Below are positions 35,526 through 47,925 of a DNA stretch of 64,000 nucleotides, piece by piece. Made by a program: the position numbers and the translations under genes. Within the stretch, counting starts at the first letter, position 1; each line of letters begins with the position of its first letter. The stretch spans positions 1,378,892 through 1,442,891 of the forward strand of contig CH002917.1 in NCBI GenBank assembly GCA_000149265.1, read 5' to 3'. The DNA comes from Ciona savignyi (lineage: Eukaryota > Chordata > Ascidiacea > Phlebobranchia > Cionidae). The notes beneath the pieces are model-generated. The model saw only the letters and a list, made by a program, of their open reading frames with translations, made no database searches and was not told the DNA's origin.

Positions 35526-38500
35526 GACTTTTTTATTTAAAAAAATGTAATTTTCTGTTTTTTCCCCTTGTTGACAAGCATCATTTTTACGTTATTTACA
35601 ATTTCAAACAGCACTCTAGTGCCTTGCAAAACTTTATTAATCGGTGTAGTTTGGCTTGCCTAGTTTCCAGACAGAAGACTTTCGGCGGTTAATTAGCGTC
35701 ACCTTTCAGCCTGATGGCTGCAGGTACAAGACTGGTCGATAGCAGTCCGTTTTATCCTTGCTGGACAAGCACTTCTATCGATATTGACCGATTCCCGTAG
35801 TTTAATGGGTTCTACTAGAACTAGGAATGTCTCAATCATACAGCACACACTGCAATAATCTCCGTAACCCACGGTGGCCGGGATATGATCTGACGATTAC
35901 CGGTTTGATAACCACGTGCGTTTTCCCATTCAGGATGATAAACACGAGTACCCTGTCCTACCACGCTCGTCCGGCCGGTCGGTCGGTCTAGCGGTTAAGT
36001 GCGTCCGTCGACTTTCAATCGAAAGGTTGCAGGTGCGAAACTAGTCGCTGGCTAGTCGGTTGTGTCCTTAGGCAAGGCACTTTACGGACATTGTCTGAAC
36101 CCAGCGGATGAATGGGTTCGACTGGGAAATTGACCCGACGGTGGGCGCGATGTGATCCCAAACAAGATTAATTGTTAAACAAAAAACTAACGTAGCCTAT
36201 GAAAGAAATTAAAAAAATCCAACGTAACGGAACCCTGGTTACCCGAATATACACCGTGGAATATTGTCAGCTGCCTGTTGGATATCTCCATTAGAATTTT
36301 ACCACAGCTGTCCGTAAACATTGTTACCCCATTCACTCTCCATACATTGTCACCACTTCACTGAAACAATGTTTTGTTTTCCATTTGTTTATTTTTAATT
36401 TGTGCTGGCAAATTTTGGTGCTTGATTTCCGCAACAGAGTAGCCAAAACAATTTCATAAATAAAAACACCGCTAACTTCTTACATCTGTTTAAAACGACC
36501 ACTTTTTTACAGGAAATATCAATACACAAAGGTGCAGTTTTACAAAGAATATGCAAGAAAATGATAGCACCAGAACCCATCCTTTTTGCTACAAATCCAG
36601 TTTTAACCAGCCAAAACTGGAATCTTCGCCGGTGTTTTGCTCAAATTTGATAGACACAGGTCGATAGTTTTGTTTTTATTCTAAATCTTCCAATATCGTA
36701 TTTGTGACAAATCGTTTAACGAATCTAAAAGTGTATGCACGCCTCTTCAGGCGTATAGTAGATATATGAAATAGCTCTGTAAATTGAAATTATTTTACAC
36801 TACGACACAGTCATTACCCAAAATGCATTTTAAGCGCGGCTTCTCAAAGTGTATTCTTTAGTATGCCCTCCCCCAAAAAATCTTTTTTAACATCACCGCT
36901 TGTAGCTAACAAATCCAGAAGGCATCTTCATTTTCAATCATCAAAACACACATTTTGCAGTACTGGAGTCTGATAATCGTTAACTCTGTAAACGAGATAG
37001 TTTGAATATACAGGGTATGTTATATATCTATATTGCATCCCTAGAGCATGCATGTAATAACTTGAATGACTCATCAAAGCTTAATTAATCCCAGGCGAAG
37101 CCATTACTGCAAGACCAACTACCTTATTCCCCGAAGATTCGAGTATTTTCCTGGGCGCGTCATCACGCTCATTACACTTCCAAAAATCGCCAGTGTAGAG
37201 AGGAAATATCAAATATTACCGGGACTTTGAACTAAAATTGTCAAGGATCAGTTTACTGTTTCGGCTTTATTTCGTACAGCACTAGTTCCAGCGCTAAATT
37301 TCTTGTTTTGTGCTTAATATTGAGAAGAAAATATACCTATAATTACGGACAAAAGGCAAACAAATATGTGTTTAGATAAAACTACAGCGTAAATTCAGTC
37401 TCGTTAGGATCTGTTAGTAATTATTAATAAAATACCATTCCTTTAATAACTGTGGGTTAGTAATTGGTATAAAATCTCCCGTACTTTTGTATATTCCCCA
37501 TTTAGTTTGCAGATACCATACAACCTCGCGTCTATTTATAGTCCCAAATTCATTTGGCACCTAATTGAAACACGAAGATATTAAACACATCATTAAAATA
37601 AGTTTAGTCTCATTTGTTCAATTTTTTCAAATGCACCGGCTTTCGCAAAATATACAGGGAGTTTTTTTAAATCGTTTTGCATAGGAGTTGTTTATTTTTT
37701 TGCTAAAATACAAATTAAACTCGAGATTATTATGCTTTTTATAGTATTGTCAATATTGCTTTGACGGTCGATATGCTAACCCGCACAATGCAAATACGAT
37801 TACCGCAAAATTGCTGCCTTAATAAGGTCAAAATTCAATAATTTGCAAACGCCATCGAATTTTAGACCGTTGTCTGGCTGTGCATGTGCGCATCTAGTCG
37901 CATTGGATAAATACGTAAACAAACAATGTCGTTTAATCTTTGAAGTATCTCGCCTTATCATGTCTGCCACTGTACGAATTTAAATCGCCAATTCTACCAA
38001 GTTATGTCAACCGCGTGGTAAACGAATTGTACAGATGTTTACTATGAAAAATTGTGATTAATTGATGTCTGCTTATTGGTATTATCGCAAATACCATCGC
38101 ATGATTTACTTTCATAACCAAAGCTTTCATGGGGTACATTTTGGCGTTTGACGTAATAAAACTGACGTTATCAATCTTGTAAATACACCGGTGTGACGTA
38201 AGCGAATACCTGCGGTTAAACGGCGGTCTCATGCCGGGGAATGAAATATTAGAGCTAGTTAGCCCACAGGAAATTGTAGAGTGAAAACGTGCATTGTGTG
38301 TTGCCCGTATGACTGGACTGCTGGTACCCGCCAGTAAATACGTCATGATGTGATTTGCGTTTACTAAGTGCTAGCGTTGTGTGCTTGGACTCGAACGATT
38401 CATACCAGGAGTAAATTATTTTCGGCGTTTAGGTATCCCAAACATAAGAACAAAGAGATATCGAAGGTTCTAGGAAATTCATTTTAATGTATATTACGTT

Positions 38501-38636
38501 TCTTTCTAATGGTTGATATACAAAACACTTAGTCAGAAATGGTTTTGTGTCTATTGTAAGTTTGTGCACGATTTTTGCATTTGTTTATGGCTGTACAAGA
38601 CCATCTTACCATACTTTAAATGAGAAACGCGATTAT
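35526..38636. other. 3' region of unit 2, no gene recognised
   Basis: Collinear with 24852-28212, including SINE-B copies at 35705-36160. No supported coding exon. Confidence 0.55.
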
Positions 38637-38887
38637 TGACGACCTATTGGCTGCAAGGGCCTACCAGTCGTTATATTGACCGTGAAAAAGGCAGATTGAA
38701 TAAATCCAATCGTTATTACAACTCCTTACTTCCTCGTTTCTAGCGTACACAGGCGTAGAGTATATTCAAGCGTTAGTGTTACTGATTTTGTATTTACATT
38801 AGAATAGACAGTTTGGCCAAGTATTTATACAGTAATCAACTTGACAAGCATTTTCTGCTACGCGCAACACTAACCTACCGTAAAACC

Positions 38888-41800
38888 ATGTTCCGAATCT
38901 TTAGTGTACTTGTGGTGCTGTGCAAATACTCAATTCAAGGTAAGTCATGTAATAACGTCTTGGTTACGGTTAAACGAGAATTCCACAGGTATCCCAGACG
39001 GATTACCTCGATTTCAAGTTTCAGAGGGACAATTTACTTACCCCAAACTAATTACAACGGTAGGCGTTTTAAGATCGTTCGTGTTTTGAAGTTTATAAGT
39101 CTCGGAACTCTTCCGTGACGTCACTACCGGTTTACTAGCGTCATAAGTAAAACAATACTCCATACAAAATACGCTTTGTTATAAGATGCTTTTAAGTTGT
39201 TATAGAAAATGCCCAACACTACTAAGCAGTATATAAGAGTTTAAATCAACAATAATCTATCTGCATGCATAGCCCTATTAGGTCAAGTTGTTTTACACAA
39301 CGGATTATGCAAAAATACCTGCTTTTATAAACCATCTTATTTAATTTTAGATCGCTATAGAAATCAAGATATGCAACTCTATAATCTAATCTCGAAAATA
39401 CAAATATAATAAGATATATGTCCATATATTTACAAACTGAAACTCTTCGGCTGAAAGTCAACGCACTAACCACCAATTTCTTCGGCCGGGCAATACGTGC
39501 TTAGTAGGGCCAGCTGAGAGTTTGATTTGTATTGTTTAGATATTTAGGTTTGGTACTATGTCCAATTGTGTAATAGAATCAATCTGACGGAGTTGTTTAT
39601 TTATTGAACAAAACAACTAATATTACAAGACAACTTGAGTAACTGTTTTATAATTAGAGGTATTAAAACACAGCTTAGGTACCATGTGATTGTGGAAAGT
39701 ACCATTAAACTTGCCTTGGTCTTTAACCAAAGGTATAAGTGGGAGCATGTCAGCCCGCCAAAGAAAGGTGCAAGAATCGAGTACAACTAGCCAGTCGTCT
39801 GTGTCAGTTGGTAAAGCACTGAGACTTTACCTGAAACCAGTTAATTAATGGCCCACACAAAAACCGTTGGTTAGAACAATGACTCTATCGTATTTGATAC
39901 AATAGCGTTAGTAACCCTTTCCTGCCACGATTGATCTTTGTGGGCGGGCATCTAACGATTGGCAATTTTATAGATTTCGCTGCAACCCACTGAGATAATC
40001 ATGTGCAAGCCTATTGTATTTTATCTAGTGGGTTAGTACGTTTTCCAAATAGGGTTGTCACACATTTAAGTAGCTTAACACTGGATATTTACTTTAAACT
40101 ACAATAGTGTATTAATTCTGACTGTGGTCTCGTAGTGTCTGTACGAATGCACTTCGTTAAGCTAATCCTAAAATATTTACACCATTATTATATATAGCCT
40201 ATCAATTTTTACTAAACAAAACGCTATGCGTGTAAGCTTACTGGGTAATTCATTCTTTACGAGTGTCTGTGCCAAATTTGAACAAGGCTAACGTTAACCG
40301 ATACGCATTCATTACAGTTTCCCGTTCCGGACAATACTTCGTGTTCTCTGGACGCTGCGAGCTTCCCGGACAAGATTCGAACCCCTCTCCATCCGGTTCT
40401 ATTCGGTGTAGTGGTGCGACAGCTTCGATATACAAGCCAACAGACAAAAATTTACCGTGAAAAGCGATATGTAGAGGACAGCACGGTGTCGGTTACAGTT
40501 GGGTCGAGATCTGTAAACTCTTCGGTCGAGCTGACCACATTATTTTCACACACAACTAACTCACCAGAGACCACCCGGCATACAAGCACAAGACTGGAAA
40601 CAACAACATCCCCCACTGCAGATTCGGCCCAAACTACCGTTTCAAACACACCAACCCCTGTTCCTGATCAAACGCTCGAGCTCGTCCAACTTTATGACCT
40701 GGATAGAGAAAAAAGGAGTCAATATCTATTAACAATACATTGCAAGAATGTCAGCAGCGGTGTAGAGGTGACAGACTGCTTGCTATTCTTTTACTAATAC
40801 AAAAAATTTTTCAAATATGTATGCTTTGCTGTATTTACAAAGGACAAAATATGGTGCCTGTGTTTATCTCTGAGAAAGGAAAAACGTGGCTTTAAAACAT
40901 GCGTAACCGTTTGAATACTACGTATCCATTATCGGGTTACTGAGCCTACTAGCACTGTGTTGTACGCGGTTTTAACACTTCTGTAGTGTTTGCTAAGCTA
41001 AAATAAAGACCGTGTATGGTCGACCTGTCGATTAGACGCTGTTAAGTATATGGCCATGGATCCAAAATGTTGATCGTAATATTTCGTTTTCAAACCGCGA
41101 TATTAAAATTAACTTGTAACGATCTAATTAAATGGATATTTTTTTACCGGTAATATTAAAGGAAGGGATGTAATGCTTACATTGTTTAGCCTATTGGTGG
41201 GTTATGTCTATAACAATTCGGGCTGTAAGAACATTGGTCCTATTATGTATTTTTTTATTCTGTGTTTGCACCGAGTCAATTAATGGATTGAATCAACATT
41301 TAAAATGTTTTAGTTACGCAAAACATGTTGCAATAGTTTCCATAACCGACTGTGGGTATGCTCTCTACAATTGCCTTTTAAAATTATTTATGAATTTAGT
41401 CAACAATCATCGTGTTAATTTTTATGGAAAATAGGATGTAATAGGATATTCATCTTTATCCCCGTGAATAGGAAAACCATGGGGATTATCACACGGGCAA
41501 TCGTCAGATCACCTCGCACCCACCGCCGGGTTACTAGAGCTATTGCAGTGTGTTGTATATGGATACGGTCACTAAATTTAGTAGAACCCATTAATGCACT
41601 TGGTTCAGGAATTAAAAGGTTCGTTAAGTGCCTTGCCCAAGAGCACAATCGACCAGATAGCGACCAGTTTCCTTCTTAAGTAAAAAAATGCCATAAAACA
41701 TTTCCAGGATACTTTCCCAAGGTTGCTGATCATTGAGGTGACTGACATCGACGACAACACGCCGAAATTCGTCATCTCGTCCCTTACAACCGTCATCACC

Positions 41801-44800
41801 AGCAGGGTCGGGTTACGTGAGTCGTAAATAGAATTCGTATTGAGGGATTTTCTACACAAGTATTGATCATTATATAGACGTGCCAGCAAATAAGTGTTTA
41901 ATTTTGAACACGCTTCACTTATGAATTTGAATTTATTGTCAATAATTCGTCGCTGTGCGCATTGTTATATGTATTGTCCATCTTGTTGGCTTTATGTGTA
42001 AAATTAAACCAAAATTTTGTCGGCCTAATTATCGCCGCTTGATAATATGATGTTTTCTTGAATGAAGCGCTTAGAGGACGACTCTCGAACCTTCTATATT
42101 AGTGGACTGGTCGTAAACAGTATTAACAAGTCATAATAATATAGACCGACAACACTTAGCGATAGTAACCCAGTGAAGGACACAAGGTGATAATATAACG
42201 ATTGCCTGTATGAATGTGTTAAATGTCCAAACAGTTCTTGTTTAAAGCAGTTCATAACATTGCGAGGACTAGATTGGCGGTTTAAACTCTAAAACTGCTT
42301 TCTATTCTAACGCAACGACAGTATACAGTTTCCTCTGCTTAAGTCATGAACTACCTACCCTACCGAAGCGTCCATAATCTTATTAAAAATGACAGATTTG
42401 TGGTCATAATTCCCATTAAACACACAGTGGACGCAGTGATGAACGTTACGGCGACGGACGCAGATACCGGAATTAATGCCGAGTTGCAATATACGTCGAT
42501 ACTAGGTAGCGAAAGATGGAAATTTCCGAATTCTACAAAACCAGGTATAGCAGAGCTTTGTATCGATCGTTAGCCCCACTGCGTAGAGCATATTTCCTAT
42601 TTAAATTTAAATTATGTTGGTTATTAGAGGAAATTTAAATATTATAATCTCAAGTCGTCTTATTGATCGTATTTGAAATTTAATTAGCCAGCCAACAGAT
42701 TGATTTAGCACTGTGAAAGCGGATATATAAAGTTGATTTTTTATATTTTCTTTTTAATATCAAGATTGAAATGTTATTCAATATTTCAAAACACGCACCC
42801 TGTTATGTGTGCGTGCATGTGGCATTCAACGATCGGTCAGTGATTTTACGGACACATCTGTTTATACATCAACTATTAGTCCATATTGCTGAAGTATTAG
42901 GATTATAAATTCTAAAAAATAATTATCCAATTATACCTATTTTAAATCCTGAATTTCCGTATATCTTTAAATGTTGTTTTAGCCACGTTTTGACAATTAA
43001 AACTGTAGAAAGTTATTGAACTACTCTTTACAAGGGTTATAATTAGTATTATTGCGAGCTGTATATAACCGTTATATACAAGTTACATTCCATCTTTTAG
43101 TCAGTGAGACCTGGATACTTTAACAAGAAATGTTAATGCTGTAATGTTGTTTAAATACCTTAAATAAATATAGTTCACGCCACGCAACCATATTTCGTCA
43201 TGCTGGGTACTGGGCAAGTTATTCTTTTGAACAGTTTTGACCGGGATGTGGTCGTGACCTTTACTGTCGTGGTGAAAGACAAAGGTTCCAGAGCGGATGG
43301 TAAGTACTTTGTGTATCATCTTCCTTTAGCAAGTTTTATATCACATCTTACGTAACGTCCATATGCACGTTTGTGTATTTGCCATTTTGCCATTGCAACT
43401 CTATGAAAAACGAACACCTGAACGGCATAAATGTGATGTTGGAGGCATGGGTTTAGGCAAAGAAAATTCAAAGGCCACTTATAGTAGCCAGACTTACCGG
43501 ACATTATATGCTGAATTGATTCCTAGCCTAGGTAGTTAAGCACAATTATATATACGAAATCTCCACGGAGATCTTATTTATCACCCGATGTAAAAAACAT
43601 CAAAATTATAGATAGTACTTAGTATAAAACCGACACCGCAAATTTTTGTGGTTTATTTGGGACAGCGCCTTGATGCGGTTTATTTACAAGCCCATGTTAC
43701 ACCCTGCTACAGTCTGTGTTTGTATATTTAGATGTTTAGGATAATTATTTTCTCGATGTTTCAGCAATGCCGGGCAGCATTGTCGAAATCTTTATCGATT
43801 TTTGCAAAGCGGAATCGAATCGATGGGCTCCCAATAATCAGCCCTAGTTATAGTACACTTATAGGAGCAGCATTATAGATCTGTACTCTTTACCCCCCAC
43901 CATGTTTTCAAATCAACATCAGCTCACCTTTTTTACCGAGCCAAGTTTCAAACCCATGATTGGCTCGTCACCAGAACCGTCTTTTTTGTATACGAGTCGG
44001 TACATGTATCGATGCCGATAACCATTCGGCCACACGACCGTACTACATCATCCTACTCTTCTGTGCGTCTTTTCAGGTAATCGTGCGACTGCCACAGCAA
44101 CTGTATCTGTTTTCTTGGATCAGCAGTTCTCAACCACGTCATCGAATATTCATAAACCGAATGGTGAGCTGGTAGATGCAGAATAATTAATAAATACTGT
44201 TTAGACCGTTTTTTTTATGTAAGTATTCTGCATAAGAAGTTTCGTTACGCTCGGGATGACTTACATTCTCTGTTGTGACTTATTTCTATTATTTTGCACC
44301 GGACATTATATGCAACTCGAGGTACACATGCCATTAGCATGATATGATTTTTCCAACTCCGGGAAAATTGGATGGATTATTCATTGTTAATGACACTAGG
44401 TTTATACATTATATTCTGGATTGCCGGGTTATTGTAGTTTTTACAATGTGATAATCATAATAGAGACATTACAACAGCTTTGTTTAACCTATTAAACCAC
44501 TATGAACCCAACCGACTAACCAGGGCCCCAGCATAACCCCACCTTTCTACTAATGGGCTGACGCGCCACGTAAAAGCTCAGCATTCCGACCATTTACAGG
44601 TTCGGTGAAGACGTGGTTAATAATCGTGGTGACTGTCGGGATTGCGGTTTTCGCCCTTCTAACCGTGACATTTGTAGTTATCTGGGTGAGAAAGAAAAGG
44701 TCGCAACAGTTAACTATCTCTTCAAGGGACGATGGTACGTATATATTTTAGTTATGGGTCCCAATTGAAAAATTGGGACACATATTGTTTTTGTCCGTTT

Positions 44801-45007
44801 TTTTTTGTTTCTTTTTTTCTTTTTCTTTTTTCGTCAAAGGTTTGACAGGCATGGCATGTCGCCCCGACATCTACCAGAAGGAATATTGGAATCGTAATGA
44901 AACTTAACCATTCGTTAGACAACTTCGACATCGTCCGGCTCAGAACGTTTAAATCTTTCCCTATTTTAGAGCTTCTGGTAGACAGCGAGTTGACGTTCAT
45001 GACATGA
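38888..45007 (+). CDS. Short cadherin-like single-pass membrane protein with Ser/Thr-rich insert, 9 exons, 394 aa
   Basis: Exons 38888-38939, 38989-39059, 40318-40767, 41708-41816, 42428-42544, 43174-43299, 44077-44163, 44600-44734 and 44970-45007 are phase-consistent and total 1185 nt. Residues 1-17 (MFRIFSVLVVLCKYSIQ) are a signal peptide. A first cadherin-like repeat is suggested by DLDREKRSQYLLTIHC and closes with DIDDNTPKF (about 204-212), the DxNDNxPxF calcium-linker motif. Inside it, about 96-154 is Ser/Thr-rich and mucin-like. A second repeat has VTATDADTGINAELQY, TGQVILLNSFDRD and TVVVKDKGS. A TM helix spans about 343-365 (WLIIVVTVGIAVFALLTVTF) followed by RKKR and a tail ending ELTFMT. 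Classical cadherins have five or more repeats and a catenin-binding tail; neither is present. Intron 1 is only 49 nt. The 5' edge of exon 3 is the least certain boundary, since another phase-0 acceptor lies about 130 bp downstream. Confidence 0.75.
41433..41682 (-). mobile_element. SINE-B copy
   Basis: Starts with ATAGGATATTCATCTTTATCCCCGTGAATAGGAAAACC, then CACACGGGCAATCGTCAGATCACC, GGGTTACTAGAGCTATTGCAGTGTGTTG, TTTAGTAGAACCCATTAATGC, TTAAGTGCCTTGCCCAAG and GCGACCAGTTT. Near full length, reverse oriented, in the intron before exon 4 of the cadherin-like gene, ending about 25 bp before the acceptor. Confidence 0.9.
43928..44043 (-). mobile_element. SINE-A copy
   Basis: TTTTTTACCGAGCCAAGTTTCAAACCCATGATTGGCTCG, GAACCGTCTTTTTTGTATACGAGTCGGTACATGTATCG, ATTCGGCCACACGACCGTAC. 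It ends about 30 bp before the acceptor of cadherin-like exon 7. Confidence 0.9.
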
Positions 45008-46553
45008 TTGATATAAGACACCTGCACCATTGCATACTACTCTGGTATTTCTTTGGAAAAGGGAAATATATAATTGTATGGCCGAATGGTTAGCGCAACC
45101 GAAAAAACGAAGTTGGTGAATCGCCTATCACGTTTCGAATCTTGGCATGGTAAAAATTGCACTGATTTTATTCTGTTTCTGAAGTGTTATAATTTGATGA
45201 CAAAACTAAAAAAACAACATCGACGTATCGCTCTTACCATTAAAGGGTGTCTGCACTAGAACCTTGACTGGCGGAAAAGGGTGTCACTTCAAATCCCAGC
45301 ATAAAAAATTGTTTTTCACAACTCGAAATTAAGTATTATTTTGTGACATCATCCAAGTACCGTGAAAAATTATGTTTAAAATTTTCGAGCGGAACCCCCA
45401 ATACATATAGAACCTTTTCCCTGATAAAACAGCCAAAACTTTACGATAAACACGATACTTAATTTAACTCTGCTTAACACAAATTCAAAACCAGAAGCCT
45501 TGCGTTATTTCTTCATACTGCCAACATGCGAGTTCCGGTAATGTAAATACTCCCAGTCTGTTGGCGATTAAGCAATGCATCTAAAGGTGCTACTTCTGTA
45601 AATTGCACCTTGGTTAATTCTTTGTAAAAAGCTCGCTATTTATGCAAATTAACAGTACGGTCTTCTGTAGATTTGGTATTGTTTAATTACACCGCTGTAC
45701 TTTCCCAACATTCCGCTTTGGATAAGCTTTGTTCAATAAATCCTATCGTTTATATGCGTCAAATAAAATGACATTTTGCGCTGATTACCTCAATGGGTTA
45801 TAGATACCGTTGTACTATTTAATTCAAAACTGAATGCAAATTACATGTGACGGGATGTGTTTTTTTTAATTTTGTATTCGGGATGGAAAAATACCTTATA
45901 TGTGCTCATTTCGTCTTTCTAACTCTTGATGACGCTAGCCCGCATTAGTGCCGATAGCATAGTCCGAAGTATTTGAGCATGGAGTTCTAGAGCGGCTGCA
46001 GCTCGAAACCATCAGCTGGATAGTCGATTGTGTCGTTGGGCAAAGCAATAAGCGTAAAACTTGTAGGGTTCGGAAACCACAGCAGGATACAACGCTTGCT
46101 AATACGTACAAATTACGACTGCAAAAAGGCTATACAGTTTAACACACGTTAATTCGTATGATGAAAAGGCTAACTAATGAATCCTTAAATAAAAAACTCA
46201 CGAAAATTTTATTGCGGATACAAGCACGAAAATTATTGTTATCATTAGTTGACTTGTTTTGTTTTTAAGTTAAATTCAACAATATTCATATAGCAGAAGA
46301 AAAAAGAAAACTGTTTTAATGTGTATACTTAAAATAATAAAGGCACTACGATCCACTGCTTCGTATATCTAGGGTATACAAACTACGGTTAGTTGCCCAA
46401 TTGAGCCGAGTTAAATAGTTTTAAGCCCTTTTATAAATGAGTTACTTCTAGAAAAAAAACATATTGATTTGTTTATAAAATCAAGCAATTTACCCAAAGG
46501 GTTGTTGATCCGAAACTGGTCGCTAGCTGGTTGGCTGTGTCCTTGGTCAAGAT

Positions 46554-46897
46554 CAGTGGTTCCCAACCTTTTTTAGTTGTGGGGCCAAATTTCAAATTTT
46601 AGAATACGTATGGAGCCGCATGAAAACACTCATGAAAACACACTGCTTTAAGAAAACAGTGACGTAACAATAGCAGCCTTTTCACAACTTTCCCTGCCTC
46701 TAATCTTAACTATGAAGTTCAAACTCCTTTCCCAGCCTTCAAACTAAGCAAGGGTAATTTTCGAATACTAATTTTATTTTTTTTATTATTAGAATCAGAT
46801 TCTAATATTTTTAGGGGATTTCTTAGGTCAATGAGAGCCGCAAGAAGGCTAGCTGGGAGCCGCATGCGGCTCTCGGAGCCGCGGTTGGGAATCACTG
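46554..46897. mobile_element. hAT-like MITE, 344 bp
   Basis: Terminal inverted repeats CAGTGGTTCCCAACC (left) and GGTTGGGAATCACTG (right; 14 of 15 match in complement) are flanked by the 8-bp direct repeat GTCAAGAT (46546-46553 and 46898-46905). The 8-bp duplication and CAGxG ends fit the hAT superfamily. There is no coding capacity, so it is a non-autonomous element. Internal sequence includes the GGAGCCGCATG motif twice in opposite sense contexts. Confidence 0.9.
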
Positions 46898-46926
46898 GTC
46901 AAGATACTTAGTGAACTGCATGCCTG

Positions 46927-47041
46927 TACGGTCGTGTGGCCGAATGGTTAATGCGACCGATACATATACCGACTCTTATACTTAAAACGGTCCTGGTGAC
47001 GAGCCTATCATGGGTTCGAAACTTGGCTCGGTAAAAAAAAC
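46927..47041 (+). mobile_element. SINE-A full-length reference copy with 11-bp TSD
   Basis: TACGGTCGTGTGGCCGAATGGTTAATGCGACCG (A-box region), then ACGGTCCTGGTGACGAGCC, then CATGGGTTCGAAACTTGGCTCGG (B box) and eight A residues. Flanks are CTGCATGCCTG at 46916-46926 and 47042-47052. The A tail and long TSD indicate LINE-mediated retroposition. The internal promoter boxes resemble a class II (Leu/Ser-like) tRNA. Confidence 0.93.
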
Positions 47042-47925
47042 CTGCATGCCTGAACCCACTGCATCAATGGGTTCCACCAAAATCAAAGAAACATCTTAAT
47101 TTATCACAACACACTGCAATAGCTGCAGTTGCATCACGGCGGGCCGCAAGTTGATCACTGTTTTTTTACCTAATCGTGTATTGATTGCCGGGATGTTAAC
47201 GCCCTTTCGCAATCAAGGTGAAAAACATAAATATCCCATTCTAATCCAACCATCTATATATATACTTAAAGAAGATTTGGTCAAATCAGGTTAAAGTTTC
47301 AGCAATGTTAGCAGGCAATGGTCAATATTGCACTTCATCTTTAAAAATCGAATTGCCAATTGGCATAGATTTTAACCCGCGTTTTGGTGGAAAATAGGTA
47401 TTGAAAATCCGAATATGGTAATGAAAATCCGAATATACCTCTTTAAAAGATTATCGAAAACGAGTTTGGTTTGGTAAAACAAACGCCCGTCGGGTATTTA
47501 TGCTTAACACCGCTCTAAGAATTGGTTTAAATGTCAGATAACATTGTTTAGACGAGCACGAAGTTTGACAAGTATATACGTCGCTTACTGAACATGGATA
47601 ATAACAACTCATGAACTAATGTGTTTCTACTTGCAGAAACAAACCGGATATATTCGGGGTATAAAATATACTCATTGCGGTTAGACCACCGTTTGCAAAA
47701 ACATATAGCACAAAATGTGTTCACACACTGTGGTGGTTAAGTTAAAAAACATATTTGTAAAAATATAAATAACTGTGGTACACTGGATCACGGTAATTAC
47801 AGATATTTGCAAGAAATACACTAGCCTTAATAAAACGATAAGAAACAACTTTTACTAGGTAATAAACATAAATAAAAGCGTTTGGTGAGAACACATTTCA
47901 AACTTGACTATATTGACAAACAACC

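Larger units (their letters stand above)
28213..38636 (+). repeat. Tandem duplication unit, copy 2 (~10.4 kb)
   Basis: Second unit, same orientation, abutting copy 1. Its first ~220 bp (28213-28425) are an extra partial copy of the region around 17908-18088, so that segment is present three times. Differences from copy 1 are scattered substitutions, an inserted SINE-A fragment near 29690-29760, a SINE-A remnant at 35255-35325, a 17-bp duplication near 32336, and only one copy of the block that is doubled at 26.5-26.9 kb. The arrangement could be genuine or a haplotype-assembly artefact. Confidence 0.92.
46490..47260 (+). mobile_element. SINE-B host element, interrupted twice
   Basis: The 5' part (GATCCGAAACTGGTCGCTAGCTGGTTGGCTGTGTCCTTGGTCAAGAT) continues after the MITE as ACTTAGTGAACTGCATGCCTG and after the SINE-A as AACCCACTGCATCAATGGGTTCCACC, then CACACTGCAATAGCTGCAG and the CCCATTCTAATCC-like tail. 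Removing both insertions and one copy of each duplication restores the SINE-B module order. Confidence 0.85.
45008..47925. other. Intergenic, TE-rich, between cadherin-like and UNC93-like genes
   Basis: A degenerate SINE-A at 45070-45160, a SINE-B fragment near 45990-46090, the nested SINE-B/MITE/SINE-A complex at 46490-47260 and AT-rich filler. A candidate poly(A) signal for the upstream gene is AATAAA near 45735. No exons recognised. Confidence 0.6.

Noticed and set aside
41204-41434. 76-codon frame with a signal-peptide-like start, in an intron of the cadherin-like gene
   Set aside because: Only the hydrophobic N-terminus is suggestive; no cysteine pattern, promoter or conservation evidence, and it runs towards a SINE-B.
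43765-43848. Possible extra cadherin-gene exon after a good acceptor (TGTTTCAG)
   Set aside because: It reaches a TAG with no usable donor, and exons 43174-43299 and 44077-44163 join in phase without it to give a continuous cadherin-like strand pattern. It could at most be an alternative terminal exon.
46927-47041. Genuine tRNA gene (and the same question for other SINE-A copies)
   Set aside because: A and B boxes are present but the sequence cannot fold into a full cloverleaf, ends in an A tail, is flanked by a TSD and occurs in many copies.
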